From: Pseudofabraea citricarpa
Taxonomy: Eukaryota > Ascomycota > Leotiomycetes > Helotiales > Dermateaceae
NCBI GenBank assembly: GCA_029641185.1
Contig: JAPWGK010000031.1
Coordinates: 310,001 to 374,000 of the forward strand
Length of the DNA stretch: 64,000 nucleotides
Direction of reading: 5' to 3'
Shown here: positions 57,829 through 64,000 of the stretch, piece after piece
How positions within the stretch are numbered: the first letter of the stretch is position 1
How the letters are laid out: each line of letters starts with the position of its first letter
The notes under the pieces: generated by a model
Databases searched by the model: none
What the model saw: only the letters and a program-made list of their open reading frames with translations
Told to the model about the DNA's origin: nothing
Translations under genes and position numbers: made by a program

Positions 57829-58556
57829 TTCAGTAAGGAAATGTATTCGTACGGTGGATTGGAGTATAGGTGTGAAATTGAACACTCGAGATACGAATAA
57901 TAGCGTTTGCCTAGATGTCGATTGATCGAATTGTTGTCTGTGGCGATGAAGTAGAAGGGGGTGGATAGTAGGGGTTCTTATAATGAAGGGGAAAGGCATG
58001 GCATGCCTATGGTTGTACTGTAATCGTTGTATAGCCCCCTGAGCTGTAAGCGCCTACCTCTCACCTGTGGTGATAAGATTTTCCTAGTTGTCATATTTTA
58101 TTTCTGATATCTTCCATACCCCCAATGGATCACCAAGGCGATTACTGGGAAAGCTAGCAGCCTGGAAGGCAGTAGGGAAAGCTATCCAGAGAGCCGATTT
58201 CCCCACTTTATCCTTATTGAGCCTCTTACATTAACCCCCCTGCTGAAATTCCCACATTAGATGCCGAAAAACCGTGGCATGGGCGTTCCTTCAAGAGCAC
58301 CTCTCTTTTTTCTTCATGTGGGGGGGGACGCTCGCTTATATACCTCGATTTGTGATGTCTTTTCCCAAAAGTTAATCGTTACTCGCACACGGTGAAAACC
58401 TCGTCTATGACTTTCCGTTTAATCGTTTATATAATAAGAATGTGACTTGATTTTGTATTCTTATCGCCTGGCTATTCCTAACTACCTGGCCACTTGAATC
58501 TTATAATCCACTTGCTTTATATGAATTAAGTAAATTACAATAGTAACTCTTGTCAA
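57829..58556. other. Intergenic, no gene seen
   Basis: Upstream region of the small Cys/His gene grading into AT-rich DNA before the transposon. No feature recognised. Confidence 0.55.
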
Positions 58557-58564
58557 ATAAGATA
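58557..58564. repeat. Left 8-bp flanking repeat (putative target-site duplication)
   Basis: ATAAGATA directly abuts the left inverted-repeat end; the same 8 bp abut the right end at 59361-59368. Confidence 0.75.
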
Positions 58565-58719
58565 GGGAATAGCTATTTGGCATTTAATACCGTCTAATTA
58601 GTGTTTATAACGTGACATCGGGGCATATATCGGAGGAAGCACCTACCACTGTAATTTATACTATAATAGCTGCCATGCCTGTGCACTGTAATAAACCACT
58701 ATGATTCCCATATTATATA
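58565..58719 (+). repeat. Left terminal inverted repeat
   Basis: 155 bp starting GGGAATAGCTATTTGG. It aligns without gaps to the reverse complement of 59206-59360 with 10 mismatches by hand count. Confidence 0.85.
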
Positions 58720-58970
58720 CCTTATCGTCGCCTACTGAATTGAAGCTATTCGCAATGGTATCTCCCTATATAAGTGATTCCGAAGTTGAGGATTACGTCG
58801 ATTCGATCTCAAACACCCTAGGCAGTGATACGAGCCTACTCGATAGAGTAGGTGAGGTTATTCCTATCGCCGACGGCGCAGAGAAACGCGTACGTGCCGA
58901 CTCTACGCATTGTGTTGTTACCACTGAAAATGAGGTAATATCATCGCAGCAGGATGAGCCTGTATCATAG
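58701..58970 (+). pseudogene. Internal ORF remnant of the TIR element
   Basis: 89 codons, overlapping the inner end of the left TIR. The likely coding part begins near MVSPYISDSEVEDYV and is acidic; it stops at 58970. A second fragment resumes about 60 bp later in another frame. No transposase motif is recognisable, and it is probably nonfunctional. Confidence 0.45.
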
Positions 58971-59205
58971 TTCCCTTCGATTAAAGGGCAAAGACAGGGA
59001 GAATAACGTGGCTACAGCAGGGAGTTAATATGATCCGATTACATTGGAGAGTGATGACGACAATGGGATACCAGTACTAGGCGACGACGAGGTGGCGGCA
59101 AAAGTACTTGCCAGGCGTAAAATACGTACAGCTGACTGGTTATTGTATGAGGAAGGCTACGTGCCAGAGTAATACAGTAAAATAATATATCTTCATTTTC
59201 ACGCA

Positions 59206-59360
59206 TATATAATATAGGAATCACAGTAGTTTATTACAGTGCACAGGCATGGCAGCTATTACAGTACAAATTACAGTGGTAGGTGCTTCCTCCGATATAT
59301 ACCCCGATATCACGTTATAAATACTAATTAGACGGTGTTAAATGCCAAATAGCTATTCCT
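59206..59360 (-). repeat. Right terminal inverted repeat
   Basis: Reverse complement begins AGGAATAGCTATTTGG and matches the left repeat over 155 bp without gaps. Confidence 0.85.
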
Positions 59361-59368
59361 ATAAGATA
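59361..59368. repeat. Right 8-bp flanking repeat (putative target-site duplication)
   Basis: ATAAGATA, identical to the copy at 58557-58564 on the other side of the element. Confidence 0.75.
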
Positions 59369-59454
59369 TATTGAAATGAGAGTTTATTCAATAGTACCCC
59401 ATCTTAAATAAGCAATACATATATACAAACTAGCAGACGTGTTTCAACAAACAA

Positions 59455-59528
59455 GGTCCGATGGTGTAGTTGGTTATCACGCGTCCTTAACACGGACGAG
59501 GTCCTGAGTTCAATCCTCAGTTGGATCA
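59455..59528 (+). tRNA. tRNA-Val (anticodon AAC), copy 1
   Basis: 74 nt, no intron. Acceptor GGTCCGA pairs with TTGGATC (two G-U pairs), discriminator A. The anticodon stem CGTCC/GGACG encloses the loop TTAACAC, anticodon AAC (read as IAC, decoding GUU/GUC/GUA). The T arm CTGAG/CTCAG has the loop TTCAATC, slightly off the usual TTCGANTC B-box. A variable loop of five nt is normal. A T-rich run (59549 onward) could terminate Pol III. The gene lies 95 bp after the transposon end. Confidence 0.92.
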
Positions 59529-59824
59529 AAAACAGGCTCTTCGGAGTTCTTTTTTTCGTGTTTTTTTCCAGGCTGTCTTTTCGCACTGTTACTTTCTTAC
59601 TTTTTTCGTTTTTCCCTGCTTTATTTTTCTCCTTCGCTTTTTTCTCTCTCCAAATTTTTTTTTTCTAAAAAAATTAAAATTAATTACAGCAGCGGCTATT
59701 AATATTAATAACCGTAGCACTTCTTGTTAGGTTAAAATAATATGTAATAAAAGCCTGTTTAATATCGTCTCACCCTGTATAGTTAGGTTATATATATAAA
59801 CAAGAAACAATGCTTCAACAAACA

Positions 59825-59898
59825 GGTCCGATGGTGTAGTTGGTTATCACGTGTCCTTAACACGGACAAGGTCCTGAGTTCAATCCTCAGTTGGATCA
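59825..59898 (+). tRNA. tRNA-Val (anticodon AAC), copy 2
   Basis: 74 nt, differing from copy 1 at exactly two positions. These are the two partners of one anticodon-stem pair (C-G in copy 1, T-A in copy 2), so pairing is kept. The stem is TGTCC/GGACA with the same AAC anticodon loop. The 15 bp upstream (CTTCAACAAACAG) are nearly the same as in copy 1. A run of T residues at about 59933-59942 may be the terminator. Confidence 0.92.
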
Positions 59899-61638
59899 TG
59901 TAATATAAGCTCTATGAGCATGTCATATTTCCCTTTTTTTTTTGCCCTCTTGTGATTCTAAAGTGCATTTTTCTGTTTGATGTCGCTTGCTTTTTTTGTA
60001 TGTGGGGTTGAGTCGCCAAGTGGGGCCGAGAAAACTCGGTTCGCTCAAATCGCAGCTTCCTATTATACTTCCAGATGCTTATTAACAGAGCTCTTATTTC
60101 CCTTCTTCCTTCTTCAATAGACAATATATTTATTATTGGTAGCGAGGACTATTTTTCGGTTATTAAATACATTTGCATGTGTTTCTTACCGCCTCGATTT
60201 ATCTCCTGGAAGGAAAATGGCTATGTTACCTATCAAATTCTTGAGCTTTTACTTGTTTCTTACAATGATGACCTTTTCCCTCATACAACTTGACACCTGT
60301 TTCTGTGAGAAAAGTGTAAAAAGTGATGTCTGCACGTCATTTATAATATCAGCAGCCAATTTCTCATACTCTAGCTGAGTGTAGATCACTGTCGAGCAAG
60401 TTCTCAGTTGTAAAGCCTGTGAAATAAGCCAAGATGTTGATCCACATCTCATGCGAACCCTTAGCTTCCAAAGCGATTGCGGAGAATTGCATGGGGAATA
60501 ATAATGCTTGGATTGGAATAGAAAAAGTACAAAACTCAGCCCCGGATTAGTGGAATGATGCCGAGGATCTGTTACCGGAGGGAGCTGACAGGTGAAAATG
60601 CTTATTTTTAACAAACAAGCATGGATAGAAAATGATTTTCTTCTAAGTATCAGTTAAAGGATCTTGGATTTATATAGAATATGGTCGAAGAGCAACCCGG
60701 CCAAGTTTTCAGGGTCTATTGGAAGGTATCTAGTTAAAATCTGGAATGATTGAGCTGGTAGGACACAGATTCTAGAGGAGGTAGATTCCGCGAGGCTAAC
60801 TTACATCCAGTCTGGCTTTCGGCTCCTTAACCTCCCAGAAACCACCTTCTAAACTGAAATCAATCGGAGAATTCCAGACGTCAATCGCGCCAAGTTAAGT
60901 CTAATCTACCACGCGCATGTCTCGTGGGATTGCGAGTTGTGAGCCCATAACACAAGCCTTCAGAATGATCTGGGGACAGCAAGTGCAGATCTATACGTTT
61001 GCATCGAGCCGCGCGTCATTTGGGTCTTCTGATTCGATCTTTAGATCCTCGCTATAAGTCATGAGCCAGCGGATATGTCTCCGAGGCCACGAGCCTTTGT
61101 ACGGAAAATCCCCACGCTAGTCACTTGGACCTGTCGTGTTAATGGTGCCAGCCCCAATAAGCTATAGAATAACATCCTTTGAGGCGAGCAGGCACGATGA
61201 TTGGGTCCCTTGCGGAAGTGAAGGTTGCCGAGCTCGCTTAATTATAGAAAGGGGTCTTTCGCCGAAAACGGTCGACCCGCAAACGGCCTTCAGCTCCCAA
61301 GATCTTGGAGTTATCTCTAAGATCTATGCCATGACGATAGAAATGATCTCCACACCTTCGGTATATATCTATCATGATCTCACACTGAAAGCGTTATTTC
61401 CACCAACAGTTTGATTATCACTCCTTCAGATAGTTTCTTTGTTTGATCTTGACGATAGTCGCCACTTTCCCTACATATTTGACGTAATATTAAGATACGA
61501 CTCTGTTTCAATACTTGATAAAGTATCGAGGTTTCGCTATCTTCTGCGGCATAAAATCCTGTTACCACCAATCTTGAAGAGTGAGAATATCCTTGCTGTT
61601 AAGAAACCAATTTGCTGACTTCATTTACAGAACACAAA
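59899..61638. other. Intergenic, no gene called
   Basis: About 1.7 kb. A 121-aa minus ORF at 60249-60614 and a 92-aa plus ORF at 61136-61414 lack motifs. The last 100 bp form the promoter/leader of the CAP-protein gene. Confidence 0.55.
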
Positions 61639-62455
61639 ATGCATTCTTATACTATTCTCGCATTATTCTTAGCATCAGTTCCAACTGCTTTGAGCGCAGC
61701 GGTACCAACAGTAGTCACTCTTGTTGGAAACCCGGTACTGGCTACGAGTCCAGCCGTAGCTCAACCTCGGGACATTGAAGATGCAACATTCATGCCTGAG
61801 ATTGTAGCTCGAGCCGTCCCAGCAGACTATGTACCTACAGCCCTCAAGTACCACAATCAACATCGAACCAACCATAGCTCTAGAGCCTTGAAATATGATA
61901 ATCAACTCGCAAGTTACGCAGCAAGCGTGGCATCGAGCTGCAAGTTTGCGCACAATCTGTAAGGACCCAAAATTTTTGAAACAAGTCGCAACGATAAGCT
62001 AACCATATTCCAATTAGAACTGCTGGAGGCGGAGGTTATGGTCAGAATCTAGCTGCTTATGGTTCATCTGGCAACGTCAAAGCCATCTCCCCATCGCTCA
62101 TGCTCGCTAAAGCCATCACGAGCATGTGGTACAACAGCGAATTCGCAGCGTTTCTTCCTTCATATTATGGAAAAGCTACCCCTGATATTAGCAAGTTTGC
62201 TGCCTATGGCCATTTGACACAGGTCATTTGGAATGGTACTTCAACTGTTGGCTGCGCGACCCAGTATTGCGAACCTAACACAATATTTCAAGGGTTTGCT
62301 TCCTGGTATACTGTTTGTGACTATAAATCAGCTGGTGAGTTGGTAACTTTCGAGTGCTAATTATACGAGGTCTAACATTATGTGTAGGAAACATACTTGG
62401 AGCTTTCGACAAGAACGTTTTCAAGCCGCTTGGTAGGCCCACCATTACTGTTTGA
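61639..62455 (+). CDS. Secreted CAP/PR-1-like (SCP/TAPS) protein
   Basis: Extracellular CAP-domain protein; fungal members (Pry/PR-1-like) bind sterols or lipids and often act in host or microbe interactions. Model join(61639..61958,62018..62334,62388..62455), 234 aa. Signal peptide at residues 1-20 (cleavage near LSAAVP), a 50-aa propeptide-like region ending IVARAVP, then the CAP domain from TALKYHNQHR. CAP motifs are present: YGQNLAAY, the CAP1-like GHLTQVIWNGTSTVGCA with its His, and the CAP2-like YTVCDYKSAGN. Four domain cysteines (CKFAHNL, GCA, YCEP, VCDY) fit the family. Without the last intron (62335-62387) the ORF ends early. The C-terminus is a short VFKPLGRPTITV tail. Confidence 0.92.
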
Positions 62456-63166
62456 ATTGGTTCATAAGTACTCGATCTACGCAGAGATGACTTACTACTA
62501 GAATGATCCGGAATTTGTTTGCGTTTATATGTATTTACATGCTTTTTGTTATGAATTTAATGATATTTACGAATCACGTACGCCATATTCAAGAGGCGTA
62601 GATATAATTGTAAGTGACCACTGTCTTTTGTTCTCTCACGAAAACCTTTTATGCATACAAAATTTTCTTCAATTGTTGTCATCTTGTCGATCGTATTAAT
62701 CTCGAGGCCCCTTCTCAGCAGAAATTTTCTCTATTATGAGCATGCCTGACTTACAAGTTATTCCGGAGTTCTCAATCCGATTCTGTGGCGAGAATTTGAA
62801 ATCCTGCAAACCTAGGGACACTCCAAGCATTCGCGTTGATTTCTATATGTACAAATGAAGGGAGAAAATGAAAAGTCATTTGATTTACATTGATCAGTAA
62901 AGCTAGCACCGCGGAGCTAGCCCATTTATTATAGAGAAATAGAAAATAGCAACAATGGCAGGGGAACTGACCGACTACGAATGAGAGACCGCGGGTAAGT
63001 GGTCAACACATTCGCCCCATGCAGCTACTTTTCTTATTTCTGAGCATTTGTCAGAGCTCAAGAGGCCAGCCCTAATACTGATTGTACGGTCAGGATGCTG
63101 AACCATGTACATGAATAGATCAGACCCAGGTGTGCTCAATACTTGTTCGGTATCCTATCATGTCAT
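62456..63166. other. Intergenic, no gene seen
   Basis: 3' flank of the CAP gene and spacer DNA. No supported feature. Confidence 0.55.
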
Positions 63167-63412
63167 TATAGCATTGGAAATCCAAAGATGAGCCTCGAAA
63201 AGCGGAAATTGGTTATCAGCTTCGGTGGTACGTAAGCAAGCACTTGATATTTCAGCTCACAAGTAGCTCTCGCTAATATTTCTTTTCAGAAAATACCTTG
63301 GTGACAACCGCAATAATGTGCTATCAAACTTAGATTTGATCGCCAATCTAGCAAAGGATGAATATTCATTTCCCCAAGCAGTTGAAATTTACCAGCTTGG
63401 CCATAATTGACG
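63167..63412 (+). pseudogene. Decayed TPR-repeat fragment
   Basis: Two adjoining pieces, separated by an intron-like GTACGT...TTTCAG stretch, read KAEIGYQLRW and KYLGDNRNNVLSNLDLIANLA followed by AVEIYQLGHN and a stop. This follows the consensus of TPR units in fungal NLR-like proteins (...A..Y......LG..H...L....NLA......A..IYQ). No start, effector or NB-ARC domain is visible nearby, so it is probably a gene relic. Confidence 0.45.
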
Positions 63413-64000
63413 ACATTTGTGAGGACGATTAACTGAACTTCGAGAAAATTGCAACGAAGAGTAGCATGTGATCAGTGAATTGTTCAATTGATATCCGAGA
63501 TACTGCTGCCATGAAGAGGTTCATACTAGAAACCTTTCAGCCACACCCACCAACGTTACACAGCTATAGTTTCATAAGCGTTACTTCGAATCAAGTTTCT
63601 TTGAAACTCAAGTATTTCTCTTTAAAAAAGAACGGAACACATAAAATGAGACATCTGTATTTGTACAGGTATATACTTGAAATACCTAGTTTTCAGTTCA
63701 TATAAATTCCAGAGGTGGTTGGTTTCTTTAGCGAGGTCAGCGATACTGTTCCGGCCGACTGCATAGCTGTAATCAAACAAGGATTATAATAGGCTTGCAT
63801 ACACATGAAAAAGATAAGCCTTGAAAGTGCGGGCAGAAGAATCGCCCAAATTCTCACGCTTTTCCACGAAGCTCTTCCACGATACCCTTTCAAAGTTTTT
63901 ATTCAAACCCTGTTTCTCTTGATAGATAAGGGTACCTTGGTCTCTTAAAGAGGCCGATATAATCACACCAGTGCAGAAAATCCTTGAATTTTGCATTATT
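63413..64000. other. Right edge, no gene called
   Basis: Short ORFs on both strands. Minus-strand ORFs at 63693-63996 reach toward the window edge and could belong to a gene outside, but no motif is recognisable. Confidence 0.45.

Larger units (their letters stand above)
58565..59360. mobile_element. 796-bp TIR transposon, decayed and non-autonomous
   Basis: DNA transposon bounded by 155-bp inverted repeats and an 8-bp direct repeat. The element is too short to encode a complete transposase. Its interior holds an 89-codon open frame (58701-58970) with acidic, Ser-rich composition. A second in-register-looking stretch in another frame (about 59032-59172, containing LARRKIRTADWLLYEEGYVPE) suggests a frameshifted remnant of one longer protein. 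The long inverted repeats fit MULE-type elements and the 8-bp duplication fits hAT-type elements, so the superfamily stays open. The two inverted repeats differ only by transitions, nearly all between CA/TG and TA, as expected after RIP. Confidence 0.82.

Noticed and set aside
59404..59586. 60-aa minus-strand ORF near the tRNA
   Set aside because: It is largely the antisense translation of tRNA-Val copy 1 (IELRTSSVLRTRDNQLHHRT is the typical artefact).

Overview
The window looks like nuclear DNA of a filamentous ascomycete (Pezizomycotina; Leotiomycetes is a guess that the sequence cannot settle). The evidence is short spliceosomal introns (mostly 45-80 nt) with GTRNGT donors and CTAAC/CTGAC-type branch sites, two Zn2Cys6 regulators, a DUF3176 protein, a siderophore transporter and a RIP-like mutation pattern in a transposon. 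I rebuilt most gene models by hand. Exon sums divide by three and reading frames stay open across the proposed junctions, but no transcript data were available.

Layout. 0.9-3.1 kb: SIT/MirB-type siderophore-iron transporter (minus), with three iron-GATA sites upstream. 4.6-8.5 kb: Zn2Cys6 regulator (minus) divergent from deoxyribose-phosphate aldolase (plus). 9.6-12.7 kb: DUF3176 membrane protein (plus), convergent with a small conserved protein (minus). 13.6-17.1 kb: ribose-5-phosphate isomerase (minus), divergent from the NEDD8-E1 regulatory subunit (plus). 19.9-22.2 kb: second Zn2Cys6 regulator (minus), inside two long gene-poor gaps. 26.6-30.1 kb: HEI10/CCNB1IP1-type RING protein, then a coiled-coil protein (both plus). 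31.6-32.2 kb: two overlapping plus-strand ORFs, the second a small secreted cysteine-rich protein. 33.2-35.4 kb: MFS transporter (minus). 37.1-41.5 kb: a FAR1/MuDR-like DNA-binding protein with polyQ and a secreted GH3 beta-glucosidase (both minus). 43.5-45.5 kb: BEM1 polarity scaffold (minus). After a 4.8-kb repeat-rich gap come THP3 (minus) and VPS36 (plus) from a shared promoter, then an SDR (plus), a protein-kinase-like gene (plus) and a small Cys/His protein (minus). 58.5-60 kb: a 796-bp inverted-repeat transposon and two tRNA-Val(AAC) genes. 61.6-62.5 kb: secreted CAP/PR-1 protein. The right end holds a decayed TPR fragment.

Most genes are independent housekeeping genes (neddylation, ESCRT-II, polarity, pentose phosphate, meiotic crossover control). 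The left and right ends are more accessory in character (iron uptake, secreted proteins, glycoside hydrolase, transporters, TE relics). No secondary-metabolite cluster, CRISPR array or intact autonomous transposon is visible. The most notable signals are the RIP-like TIR element with an 8-bp flanking repeat just upstream of the tRNA pair, the compensatory change between the two tRNAs, the overprinted signal peptide at 31.9 kb, and the iron-GATA sites at 3.2-3.5 kb.
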